Shown: positions 45,705 through 54,227 of the stretch, piece after piece
Position numbering within the stretch: the first letter of the stretch is position 1
Layout of the letters: every line of letters begins with the position of its first letter
Assembly (NCBI RefSeq): GCF_015453285.1
Contig: NZ_JADLZT010000006.1
Location: forward strand, 124,001 to 188,000
Source: Lysobacter niastensis
GTDB taxonomy: Bacteria; Pseudomonadota; Gammaproteobacteria; Xanthomonadales; Xanthomonadaceae
Direction of reading: 5' to 3'
DNA length: 64,000 nt
Notes under the pieces: model-generated
What the model was told of the DNA's origin: nothing
What the model saw: the letters and a program-made list of their open reading frames with translations, nothing else
The model's database searches: none
Made by a program: the position numbers and the translations under genes

Positions 45705-45726
45705 CGGCGATTCGCTCGGCGATTCG
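45705..45726 (+). repeat. Tandem 10-base repeat upstream of tRNA-Cys
   Basis: Two exact copies of CGGCGATTCG at 45705-45714 and 45717-45726, spaced by CT, end 9 bases before the tRNA-Cys gene. They occupy the place where a promoter spacer and -10 would lie. Confidence 0.7.
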
Positions 45727-45735
45727 GAAGTCACC

Positions 45736-45809
45736 GGCCTGGTGGCAGAGTGGTTATGCAGCGGATTGCAAATCCGTCTATGCCGGTTCGATTCCGACCC
45801 AGGCCTCCA
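45736..45809 (+). tRNA. tRNA-Cys (GCA)
   Basis: 74 bases including CCA. The acceptor stem is GGCCTGG/CCAGGCC, and the anticodon loop ATTGCAAAT reads GCA. The T-arm GGTTCGATTCC is standard. Confidence 0.97.
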
Positions 45810-45814
45810 AATAC

Positions 45815-45848
45815 AAAAGCCCGGCTGAGAAGCCGGGCTTTTGCTTTT
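45815..45848 (+). terminator. Rho-independent terminator after tRNA-Cys
   Basis: 12-bp stem AAAAGCCCGGCT/AGCCGGGCTTTT with loop GAGA, followed by GCTTTT. Confidence 0.85.
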
Positions 45849-45912
45849 CGGTCGAACTGGCAGGCGGGTATCAGCGCCGAGGGGCGCTCGCGTAAGCTAG
45901 TCGAGACATCCT

Positions 45913-45999
45913 GCCCGGATGGCGGAATCGGTAGACGCAGCGGACTTAAAATTCGCCGGCCTCGCGGCCGTGCCGGTTCGATCCCGGCTCCGGGCACCA
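45913..45999 (+). tRNA. tRNA-Leu (TAA)
   Basis: 87 bases including CCA, with the long variable arm of class II tRNAs (CCGGCCTCGCGGCCG region). The acceptor stem is GCCCGGA/TCCGGGC, and the anticodon loop CTTAAAA reads TAA. Confidence 0.96.
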
Positions 46000-46112
46000 T
46001 CAGTTGCAACTGCCCATTCATATCGGCGCGGGATCCTTGGCTGTTCGACCGCCACTGGCCCTAGAATGAATCGGGGAGATGCCCGCAGCGGGCATCGGCA
46101 GCGGGGGAACGA

Positions 46113-47393
<1,281 letters not shown>

Positions 47394-47449
47394 CGCCCTC
47401 CGGAACGCGGCGCGGGTATGCTTCAGGCAGCCCGCCCTGAGCCGGATGG

Positions 47450-49072
47450 ATGATGCGCTACGCCCTCTATGCGTTCTGCCTGGCCGCCACGCTCGGTTCG
47501 GCCCTGATGAGCGTGCGTTCGCCGGGCTGGTTGTGGGGCCTGGGCGTGTTCGGCGTGCTCGCTGCGCTGGGCACCTGGGACGTGCTGCAACGGCGCAGCA
47601 CGCTGCGGCGCAACTATCCCGTGCTCGCGCATTTCCGTTACGGACTCGAGTCGATCGGGCCGGAGATGCGCCAGTACTTCATCGAGGCCGATACGGCTGA
47701 AGTGCCGTTCTCACGCGAGCAGCGCGCCCTGGTCTACCAGCGCTCCAAGTCGGTCAGTGACGTGCGTCCTTTCGGTACGTTGCAGGACGTGTACGGACCG
47801 GATTACGAGTGGATCAATCATTCGCTGCTGCCCGCGCCGCATGTCGGCCACGATTTCCGAATCATGGTGGGCGAGGGCACGGCCCATCCCTATTCGGCCA
47901 GCGTCTTCAACATCTCGGCCATGAGCTTCGGCTCGTTGTCGGCCAACGCGATCCGCGCGCTCAACCACGGCGCCAGGCTGGGCGGCTTCTATCACGACAC
48001 CGGCGAAGGTTCGATCTCCCCTTATCACCGTGAGTACGGTGGCGACCTGGTCTGGGAGATCGGTTCCGGTTACTTCGGCTGTCGTAACGCCGATGGAAGC
48101 TTCAATGCGGAGCGCTTCGCCGAGAACGCGCGCGACCCGCAGGTGAAGATGATCGAGATCAAGCTCTCGCAGGGCGCCAAGCCGGGGCATGGCGGCGTGC
48201 TGCCGGCCGCGAAGGTCAGCGCGGAGATCGCATTGACGCGTGGCGTGCCGATGGGCGTGGACTGCGTGTCGCCGGCGCAGCACAGCGCCTTCGACTCACC
48301 GTTGGGTTTGCTTCAGTTCGTGGCTCGCTTGCGGGAGCTGTCCGGCGGCAAGCCTGTGGGATTCAAGTTCGCGGTCGGACACCCTTGGGAGTGGTTCGGG
48401 ATTGCCAAGGCGATGCTGGAGAGTGGCCTGCTGCCGGACTTCATCGTCGTCGACGGGGCGGAAGGCGGAACCGGCGCCGCGCCTGCGGAGTTCATCGACC
48501 ACGTCGGCGTGCCGATGCATGAGGCGCTGATGCTCGTGCACAACACGCTCGTCGGCCTGGACCTGCGCAAGCGACTCCGTATCGGCGCAGCCGGACGCAT
48601 CACTAGTGCTTTCGACATCGCGCGCACGATGGCGATGGGCGCGGACTGGTGCAACTCGGCGCGCGGCTTCATGTTCGCGCTGGGCTGCATCCAGTCGCAG
48701 AGTTGCCATACCGATCGCTGTCCGACCGGCGTGGCGACGCAGGACCCGCGACGCTGGCGCCATTTGGATGTGTCGGACAAGGCGGTACGAGTCGCTGCCT
48801 TCCAGCAGAACACGCTGAAGGCACTGCGCGACCTGTTGTGTGCGGCGGGTCTGGAGCATCCGCAGCAACTGGGGCCCGAACACATACTGCGGCGGGTTTC
48901 GCCGATCGAAGTGCGATCGCTCGCTGCGCTCTATCACTTCCTCAAGCCGGGCGACCTGCTCGGCGGGATTCCCGAGCACGCGGTGTTCCGTGCGTTCTGG
49001 GCGGGCGCGCGCAGCGATTCGTTCGCCGCACCGGAAAAGGTCCAGGCGATGCGCGCGAGCAAGTCGGTCTAG
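47450..49072 (+). CDS. FMN-binding glutamate synthase-like protein, membrane-anchored (540 aa)
   Basis: Two N-terminal hydrophobic helices ('YALYAFCLAATLGSALMSV', 'GWLWGLGVFGVLAALG') precede a domain homologous to the FMN-binding central part of GltB. 'MSFGSLSANAIRALNHGARLGG', 'DTGEGSISPYH', 'AKPGHGGVLP', 'GAEGGTGAAPAEF' and 'IGAAGRITSAFDIARTMAMGAD' are seen. An iron-sulphur site is likely in 'CIQSQSCHTDRCPTGVAT'. It lacks the glutaminase domain, so it is not a full glutamate synthase. Its true substrate is unknown. It converges on arsC. Confidence 0.85.
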   Translation: MMRYALYAFCLAATLGSALMSVRSPGWLWGLGVFGVLAALGTWDVLQRRSTLRRNYPVLAHFRYGLESIGPEMRQYFIEADTAEVPFSREQRALVYQRSKSVSDVRPFGTLQDVYGPDYEWINHSLLPAPHVGHDFRIMVGEGTAHPYSASVFNISAMSFGSLSANAIRALNHGARLGGFYHDTGEGSISPYHREYGGDLVWEIGSGYFGCRNADGSFNAERFAENARDPQVKMIEIKLSQGAKPGHGGVLPAAKVSAEIALTRGVPMGVDCVSPAQHSAFDSPLGLLQFVARLRELSGGKPVGFKFAVGHPWEWFGIAKAMLESGLLPDFIVVDGAEGGTGAAPAEFIDHVGVPMHEALMLVHNTLVGLDLRKRLRIGAAGRITSAFDIARTMAMGADWCNSARGFMFALGCIQSQSCHTDRCPTGVATQDPRRWRHLDVSDKAVRVAAFQQNTLKALRDLLCAAGLEHPQQLGPEHILRRVSPIEVRSLAALYHFLKPGDLLGGIPEHAVFRAFWAGARSDSFAAPEKVQAMRASKSV

Positions 49073-49078
49073 GGCGGA

Positions 49079-49432
49079 TCAGTCCAGCAGTTCGAGCACG
49101 CGCTCGGGCGGGCGACCGATCACGGCACGGCCATCGTGGACAAAGATCGGGCGCTCGATCAGCCGCGGGTGCGCGACCATCGCTTCGATCAGCACGTCCT
49201 CCGACAGCGTCGGGTCGGCGAGGTTCAGCGCGGCGTACTCGTCCTCGCCGGTGCGTAAGAGGTCACGTGCAGCGATGCCGAGCTGTCCCAGCAGTTCGCG
49301 CAGCTGAAATGCCGATGGCGGCATTTCGAGGTAGGTGACGATTTCGGGCTCGATGCCGCGTTCGCGCAGCAGTTCCAGCGCGCCGCGGGACTTGGAGCAG
49401 CGCGGATTGTGGAATAGGCGGGTTGCGGTCAT
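49079..49432 (-). CDS. arsC: Glutaredoxin-dependent arsenate reductase, ArsC family (117 aa)
   Basis: The short thioredoxin-fold protein carries the catalytic Cys in 'FHNPRCSKSRGALELL', with 'LIERPIFVHDGRAVIGRPPERVLELL' providing the two conserved Arg. It reduces arsenate with glutathione/glutaredoxin, or it may be a YfgD/Spx-like relative, as many chromosomal copies lie outside ars operons. No arsR or arsB is near. The start ATG at 49430-49432 excludes the tRNA-Val that lies upstream. Confidence 0.85.
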   Translation of the reverse strand: MTATRLFHNPRCSKSRGALELLRERGIEPEIVTYLEMPPSAFQLRELLGQLGIAARDLLRTGEDEYAALNLADPTLSEDVLIEAMVAHPRLIERPIFVHDGRAVIGRPPERVLELLD

Positions 49433-49470
49433 TGCGCGATCCTCATGAACGCGGCCGAAGGGCGTTGACA

Positions 49471-49505
49471 GAAAAACGAAAGGCCGGCTTGCGCCGGCCT
49501 TTCGC
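49471..49505 (-). terminator. Rho-independent terminator of tRNA-Val
   Basis: On the minus strand the stem CGAAAGGCCGGC/GCCGGCCTTTCG is followed by TTTTTC. It lies eight bases after the tRNA. Confidence 0.88.
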
Positions 49506-49512
49506 CTGGATC

Positions 49513-49587
49513 TGGTGGGCGGTACAAGTTTCGAACTTGTGACCCCTGCCGTGTGAAAGCAGTGCTCTACCGCTGAGCTAACCGCCC
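49513..49587 (-). tRNA. tRNA-Val (CAC)
   Basis: 75 bases including CCA. The acceptor stem is GGGCGGT/ACCGCCC, and the anticodon loop TTCACAC reads CAC. The T-arm AAGTTCGAAACTT is standard. Confidence 0.96.
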
Positions 49588-49675
49588 AAATCTCGTTAGG
49601 GCGCAAAGTTTACGGGGGCGAGGCGATTGAGGCAAGCAGGTCCGTGCAATCGGCCCTGAATCGACGCCCGCGGGT

Positions 49676-50530
49676 CTACTCCAGCTGCGATTGTGCGTAG
49701 GCCGCATCCAGCGCTTCCATCGCATCGACCGGCTTCAGCTTGGCCGCCTTTTCGTAGGCGGCCGCGGCAGCATCCTCCTGCTTGTCCCCGTGCAGCAGCA
49801 TCAGCACGTTGCCATGCTCGATATGCGCGATGGGGGAGTCGGGCGTCAGTTTCAGCGCGGCCTTGATGTGCTTGTCGGCCTCGGCCGCCTTGGCGCCATA
49901 CGTCAGCCCCCCGATCATCGCGCCGACCTTGCCGATGATCTCGGCGTGGTACAGCGCCATCGCGGTGTGCGCTTCTGCATGCTTGGGGGCCAGTTCGAGC
50001 GCCTTGTCGAGCGAGGTGCGGACCTTGCCGGCGATGCCCGCCTTCAAGGCCTTGGCGATGCTCAGGCCCTGGCTGTACCGGCCCAGGGCGAAGGCGTGGC
50101 GGTAATGGCTGTTGGCTTCGTCCGGCAGTGCCTTGATGGCCGCTTCGGCCAGCTTCGCGGCCTGCTCGAAGCGCTTGAGCTTCTCCGCGTCGTCGTCGAC
50201 CAGATAGGTGGCATGGATGCCCAATGCCTTGACCGCGATCGATGCGCCCACCGGGCCGAGCATCTCGCTCGCATCGAATGCTGCCTTGAAGTCGCCGTGG
50301 TGGAACGCGCGCCAGGCATCCTGCAGCTCCGCCGCCAGGCCGTCGCCATCGAGTCCCTTCGGCGCGGCCTTGCCGGCGGCCGCGATCAGGGCGGCCGCGC
50401 GCTTGGGGTCGGGGTAGGGCTCGGCGTCGCCGGCGTGTAGCTTCGGCCAGGCCTTCTTCAGCGCGTCGCCGGCATAGGCGAAGCCCTTGGCGTCGTGGGG
50501 AAACGCGGCCCAACTGGATTTGGCTGCCAT
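49676..50530 (-). CDS. TPR-like helical repeat protein of unknown function (284 aa)
   Basis: Basic N-terminus 'MAAKSSWAAFPHDAKGFAY', then alpha-helical repeats with tetratricopeptide-like spacing ('LDKALELAPKHAEAHTAMALYHAEI', 'IKAALKLTPDSPIAHIEHGNVL', 'AYEKAAKLKPVDAMEALDAAY'). There is no signal peptide, so it is probably cytosolic and acts in protein contacts. I do not recognise a named family. The ATG at 50528-50530 is followed by the conserved-looking start. It is divergent from the phasin-like gene. Confidence 0.75.
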   Translation of the reverse strand: MAAKSSWAAFPHDAKGFAYAGDALKKAWPKLHAGDAEPYPDPKRAAALIAAAGKAAPKGLDGDGLAAELQDAWRAFHHGDFKAAFDASEMLGPVGASIAVKALGIHATYLVDDDAEKLKRFEQAAKLAEAAIKALPDEANSHYRHAFALGRYSQGLSIAKALKAGIAGKVRTSLDKALELAPKHAEAHTAMALYHAEIIGKVGAMIGGLTYGAKAAEADKHIKAALKLTPDSPIAHIEHGNVLMLLHGDKQEDAAAAAYEKAAKLKPVDAMEALDAAYAQSQLE

Positions 50531-50667
50531 GTGCGGTCCTTGTCGGCGGAGGGAGGCCCGCAGCATCCGCCACGGTACGGGCGTCAGGCAAGGGGTAGTG
50601 TGTTTGCTCGGCGGCCCGCCGGCAGAGTGTCCTGCGAAACGGCCCCCCGGCCGACAGGAGCGAGACC

Positions 50668-51066
50668 ATGGCCCCCCGTCGCAAGCCCCCCGTCCACCAC
50701 GAGACCTCCCTGCGTCATGTCTGGCTGGCCAGCCTTGGCCTGGCCGTGATGGCGCGGCGCCAGACGCTGCGTGCCGGCGAGCGGGTGGTCGTGCAGGCCG
50801 ACGGCCTGCGTCGTCGTGCACTGGCGATGGCCGACGACGCGCGTTCCAGCGTCATTGGAGGCCTGGATAGCGTGCGTGGACAAGTCGAGCCGAGGGTCGT
50901 GCAGTTCAGCACCGAGGTCGAAGCCCGTCTGGCCCCGGTGCTCGACAAGCTTGGACTGAAGCCCGCTTCGCGTAAGCGTCCGGCGCGAAAGACGGCAGCC
51001 CGCAAGCGTCCGGCCGGCAAGGCAACTGCCCGCAAGCCCGCAAGCCGGGCAACACGCCGGGCCTGA
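50668..51066 (+). CDS. Small phasin-like protein with basic Ala/Lys/Arg tail (132 aa)
   Basis: Residues 1-90 are predicted helical ('VIGGLDSVRGQVEPRVVQF', 'VEARLAPVLDKLGLK'). The last 40 residues are a low-complexity tail of R/K-P/T-A units ('KRPARKTAARKRPAGKATARK'), like the DNA-binding tail of PHA-granule PhaF-type phasins and histone H1. AGGAG lies 8 bases before the ATG. It may tie granules to DNA, but that is inference. A terminator follows. The longer phasin at 55386 has a similar tail. Confidence 0.55.
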   Translation: MAPRRKPPVHHETSLRHVWLASLGLAVMARRQTLRAGERVVVQADGLRRRALAMADDARSSVIGGLDSVRGQVEPRVVQFSTEVEARLAPVLDKLGLKPASRKRPARKTAARKRPAGKATARKPASRATRRA

Positions 51067-51083
51067 GGCGACTGGCAACACGA

Positions 51084-51111
51084 CGCCTCGCGCAATGCGG
51101 GGCGTTTTTTT
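51084..51111 (+). terminator. Rho-independent terminator after phasin-like gene
   Basis: Stem CGCCTCGC/GCGGGGCG (one G-T pair) with loop GCAAT, followed by seven T. Confidence 0.85.
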
Positions 51112-51130
51112 GGGGATGCCCAGCGGCGGT

Positions 51131-51757
51131 TCAGTCGATGTAAGCGCGGACCAGCGTGTTGAGATGCACGCGTTCGGCGTCCCGCAGGAACGGCGCCAGC
51201 AGCATCATCACCTGCACGATGCCGTCGCGGATCGCAGCCTGCTCGTCGCGGTCGCCGCGGGCGGCGGCGTAGTTGAGCCAGAACGTGGCGATGACCAGCA
51301 CGTTGGTCGCCGTCGCCGCGAGTTCGTCCTTGGAGGCCCGCATCACGCCGGCCTGCGAAAGGCCACGCATGACCGCGTGGGCCTGTTCGTCAGCGCGCTT
51401 GAGGATGCGGGCGAAACGCAGTCGCAGCCGACGGTTGCGGCTGAGGATCTCGACCAGGTCCCGGTGCAGGAAGCGATAGTCCCAGATGCACTCGAACACC
51501 AGGTGCAATTGCAGCCATATGTCCTCCAGGCCAGGCAGCCGCCCTTCCGGCGCGGACAGGGCACTGTCCATGCGCTCCTCGAAGCGCGCGAACAGCTGCT
51601 CGATGATGTCGTCCTTGTTGCGGAAGTGGTAGTAGAGGTTGCCCGGGCTGATTTCCAGCTCGTCGGCGATGTGGTTGGTGGTGACGTTCGGCTCGCCCTG
51701 CGCGTTGAACATGGTCAACGCGGTGTCGAGGATGCGCTGGCGCGTCTGTTTCGCCAT
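51131..51757 (-). CDS. TetR/AcrR family transcriptional regulator (208 aa)
   Basis: The TetR N-terminal helix-turn-helix is clear: 'RILDTALTMFNAQGEPNVTTNHIADELEISPGNLYYHFRNKDDII'. The C-terminal helical ligand-binding domain is not assigned to a known group. The gene lies 28 bases downstream of the acyl-CoA-binding protein gene on the same strand, and upstream of these the acyl-CoA reductase gene diverges. Regulation of that reductase by acyl-CoA or a fatty acid is therefore a reasonable guess, as for FadR/FabR-type TetR proteins. Confidence 0.93.
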   Translation of the reverse strand: MAKQTRQRILDTALTMFNAQGEPNVTTNHIADELEISPGNLYYHFRNKDDIIEQLFARFEERMDSALSAPEGRLPGLEDIWLQLHLVFECIWDYRFLHRDLVEILSRNRRLRLRFARILKRADEQAHAVMRGLSQAGVMRASKDELAATATNVLVIATFWLNYAAARGDRDEQAAIRDGIVQVMMLLAPFLRDAERVHLNTLVRAYID

Positions 51758-51785
51758 GGGGGACGGGGCGACGGTATGCCGCGGC

Positions 51786-52043
51786 TCAGCCGCGGAGCTT
51801 CTTCACGAGGTCGACGTACTTCTTCTTGGCCTCGTCCTGGCCGGTGCCCTTCAGCTTCGACCAGGCTTCGTACTTGGCGGTGCCGACGAAATCGAAGAAA
51901 CCGGGCTTGGGGCCGCTGACATCGCCTTCCGAGCCCTGCTTGTAGAGTGCGTACAGGCGCAGCAGCGTCTCGTTGTCCGGGCGTTCCGGCAGCAGTTGGA
52001 CGTCCTTGGCGGCCTGCTCGAATGCCTGCTGTAGATCGGACAT
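51786..52043 (-). CDS. Acyl-CoA-binding protein, ACBP family (85 aa)
   Basis: A four-helix acyl-CoA-binding protein. Hallmarks are 'LYALYKQGSEGDV' and 'FVGTAKYEAWSKLKG', holding the Tyr/Lys residues that grip the CoA phosphates. This family is common in eukaryotes and rarer in bacteria. It would sequester long-chain acyl-CoA in the cytosol and deliver it to enzymes. It is divergent from the fatty acyl-CoA reductase gene, 155 bases away, and upstream of a TetR regulator. GGGAGGGGG precedes the ATG. The length is typical. Confidence 0.93.
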   Translation of the reverse strand: MSDLQQAFEQAAKDVQLLPERPDNETLLRLYALYKQGSEGDVSGPKPGFFDFVGTAKYEAWSKLKGTGQDEAKKKYVDLVKKLRG

Positions 52044-52198
52044 GACAACGCCCCCTCCCGGTCAGATTGGTCTGGGCATTACCGCACGCGTTGCCGGGGT
52101 GGTCAATACGCAGGGGAATTGTTCGGCGCCATCGGCTCTGGCAAGTTAGTGGCCATGACGCCGCCGCGGGCGGCCCCGACTGGGGACAGGGAGAGGGC
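52044..52198. promoter_or_regulatory. Divergent control region between ACBP and acyl-CoA reductase
   Basis: These 155 bases contain both promoters. On the minus strand TTGACC (52101-52106 reversed) is a plausible -35 for the ACBP-tetR pair. I see no clear TetR-type palindrome by eye. GGGAGAGGGC lies just before the reductase ATG. Confidence 0.4.
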
Positions 52199-54187
52199 AT
52201 GAGTTACTTCGTCACCGGCGCGACCGGGTTCGTCGGGCGCTTTCTGGTCAGCAAGCTGCTCAAGCGCAAGGGCACGATCTACGTGCTCGTTCGCAAGGAT
52301 TCGCATAAAAAGCTCGACGCCATCGCCAAGAAGATGGAATGGGACCGCAAGCGCGTGGTCCTGGTCGACGGCGACATGACCGAAGGCAAATGCGGCGTGA
52401 GCGCCGCGCAACTGCGCTCACTCAACGGCAAGGTGAAACACTTCTTCCATCTCGCCGCGATTTACGACCTGACCGCCAAGGCGGAGCCGCAGCGGTTGGC
52501 CAATGTCGAAGGCACGCGCAATGCGCTGGACCTGGCCGCTGCCATCGGCGCTGGCGTGTTCCACCACACCAGTTCGATCGCCGCCGCGGGCCTGTATCCA
52601 GGCGTTTTCCGCGAGGACATGTTCGATGAGGCCGAAGGGCTCGACGATCCGTACCTGCGCACCAAGCACGAATCCGAAGGGCTGGTGCGGCAGGAAAAGC
52701 GCCTGAAGTGGCGCATCTACCGGCCGGGCATGGTCGTCGGGCACTCGCAGACGGGCGAGATGGACAAGATCGACGGCCCGTACTACTTCTTCACCTTCCT
52801 CAAGAAACTGCGCGAGATGATGCCGCCGTGGATGCCGATGCTCGGCCTCGAAGGCGGGCGGATCAATGTCGTTCCCGTCGATTACGTCGTGGATGCCATG
52901 GACCACATCGCGCACAAGCCGCGGCTGGATGGCCATTGCTTCCACCTGGTCGACCCGGAGCCCATGCGCGTGGGTGAGGTGCTCAACACGTTCGCCCGCG
53001 CCGGCCACACGCCGCAGATGACGATGCGCCTGGACGCTCGCATGTTCGCGTTCGTTCCGGGAAGCGTGCGCAACGTGGTCGGCAACCTGCCGCCGGTGAA
53101 GCGCTTCGTCGGCATGCTGCTGCGCGATTTCAAAGTTCCGAAGGAAACGCTGAAGTTCATCACCTATCCAACGCGCTTCGACAATCGCGAAGCCGAGCGC
53201 GCACTGCGCGGCAGCGGCATCCAGGTGCCGAAACTCGAGGACTACGCCTGGCGCCTTTGGGACTACTGGGAGCGCCATCTCGACCCCGACCTGTTCGTCG
53301 ATCGCACACTGAAGGGCAAGGTGCGCAACAAGGTCGTGGTGATCACCGGCGGTTCGTCGGGCATCGGCCTGGCGACCGCGCAACGCGCGGCGGAAGCAGG
53401 GGCGATCACGATCATTGTCGCGCGTGGCGAGGATGAGCTGTTCAAGGCGCGCGATGCGATGAACGCGGCCGGCGGCAAGGTGTTCGCCTACAGCGCCGAC
53501 CTGTCCGACATGGCCGATTGCGACCGCCTGGTCAAGGCCGTGCTGGACGAGCATGGTCGCGTCGACATCCTGATCAACAACGCCGGGCGCTCGATCCGCC
53601 GCTCGATCGAACTCAGCTACGACCGCTTCCACGATTTCGAGCGGACGATGCAGCTCAACTACTTCGGCAGCCTTCGCCTGATCATGGGTTTCCTTCCGGG
53701 CATGACGCAGCGACGGAAGGGTCACATCATCAACATCAGTTCGATCGGCGTACTGGCGAACTCGCCGCGCTTCTCGGCCTATGTCGCGTCCAAGGCCGCG
53801 CTCGATGCTTTCAGCCGCTGCGCGCAGGGCGAACTGTCTGGCAAGGGCATCTGTTTCACCACGATCAACATGCCGCTGGTGAAAACGCCGATGATCGCAC
53901 CGACCAAGATGTACGAGAGCGTGCCGACGCTGACCACGGAAGAGGCCGCAGACCTGGTGGTCAAGGGCATCATCGAGCGGCCGAGTCGCATCGCCACGCG
54001 CCTTGGCATCTTCGCGTCGGTGGTCAACGCACTGGCGCCAAAGGCCTACGAGGTGGTGATGAACACCGCCTTCGAGCTGTTCCCGGATTCGGCCGCCGCC
54101 AAGGGCGACAAGAAGGCGCTGAAGGACGAGCGCGTCAGTAACGAGCAGATTGCGTTCGCCGCGCTGATGCGCGGCGTGCACTGGTAA
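52199..54187 (+). CDS. Two-domain fatty acyl-CoA reductase (alcohol-forming, 662 aa)
   Basis: The N-terminal domain (1-370) is an extended NAD(P)H-binding reductase: 'FVTGATGFVGRFL' at residue 4, and catalytic Tyr152-x-x-x-Lys156 in 'YLRTKHESE'. The C-terminal domain (375-662) is a classical SDR: 'TGGSSGIGLATAQRAAEAG' at 383, Ser in 'INISSIGVL', Tyr528/Lys532 in 'YVASK'. Size, layout and many segments ('RIYRPGMVVGHSQTGEMDK', 'NEQIAFAALMRGVHW') match the Marinobacter acyl-CoA reductase Maqu_2507. That enzyme reduces acyl-CoA through aldehyde to fatty alcohol with NADPH. The divergent ACBP gene supports an acyl-CoA substrate. Confidence 0.88.
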   Translation: MSYFVTGATGFVGRFLVSKLLKRKGTIYVLVRKDSHKKLDAIAKKMEWDRKRVVLVDGDMTEGKCGVSAAQLRSLNGKVKHFFHLAAIYDLTAKAEPQRLANVEGTRNALDLAAAIGAGVFHHTSSIAAAGLYPGVFREDMFDEAEGLDDPYLRTKHESEGLVRQEKRLKWRIYRPGMVVGHSQTGEMDKIDGPYYFFTFLKKLREMMPPWMPMLGLEGGRINVVPVDYVVDAMDHIAHKPRLDGHCFHLVDPEPMRVGEVLNTFARAGHTPQMTMRLDARMFAFVPGSVRNVVGNLPPVKRFVGMLLRDFKVPKETLKFITYPTRFDNREAERALRGSGIQVPKLEDYAWRLWDYWERHLDPDLFVDRTLKGKVRNKVVVITGGSSGIGLATAQRAAEAGAITIIVARGEDELFKARDAMNAAGGKVFAYSADLSDMADCDRLVKAVLDEHGRVDILINNAGRSIRRSIELSYDRFHDFERTMQLNYFGSLRLIMGFLPGMTQRRKGHIINISSIGVLANSPRFSAYVASKAALDAFSRCAQGELSGKGICFTTINMPLVKTPMIAPTKMYESVPTLTTEEAADLVVKGIIERPSRIATRLGIFASVVNALAPKAYEVVMNTAFELFPDSAAAKGDKKALKDERVSNEQIAFAALMRGVHW

Positions 54188-54203
54188 ATCCGCGAACGAG
54201 GGT

Positions 54204-54227
54204 GTGCCGGACTAGAAGGTCCGGCAC
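54204..54227. terminator. Hairpin between convergent genes, spanning a stop codon
   Basis: Perfect 9-bp stem GTGCCGGAC/GTCCGGCAC with loop TAGAAG lies between the reductase and the nuclease-like gene and includes the stop of the latter. There is no T-run, so termination is only possible. Confidence 0.4.

Noticed and set aside
49079-49432. Arsenic resistance operon
   Set aside because: Only arsC is present; no arsR, arsB or acr3 lies nearby, so it may be a general thiol reductase.
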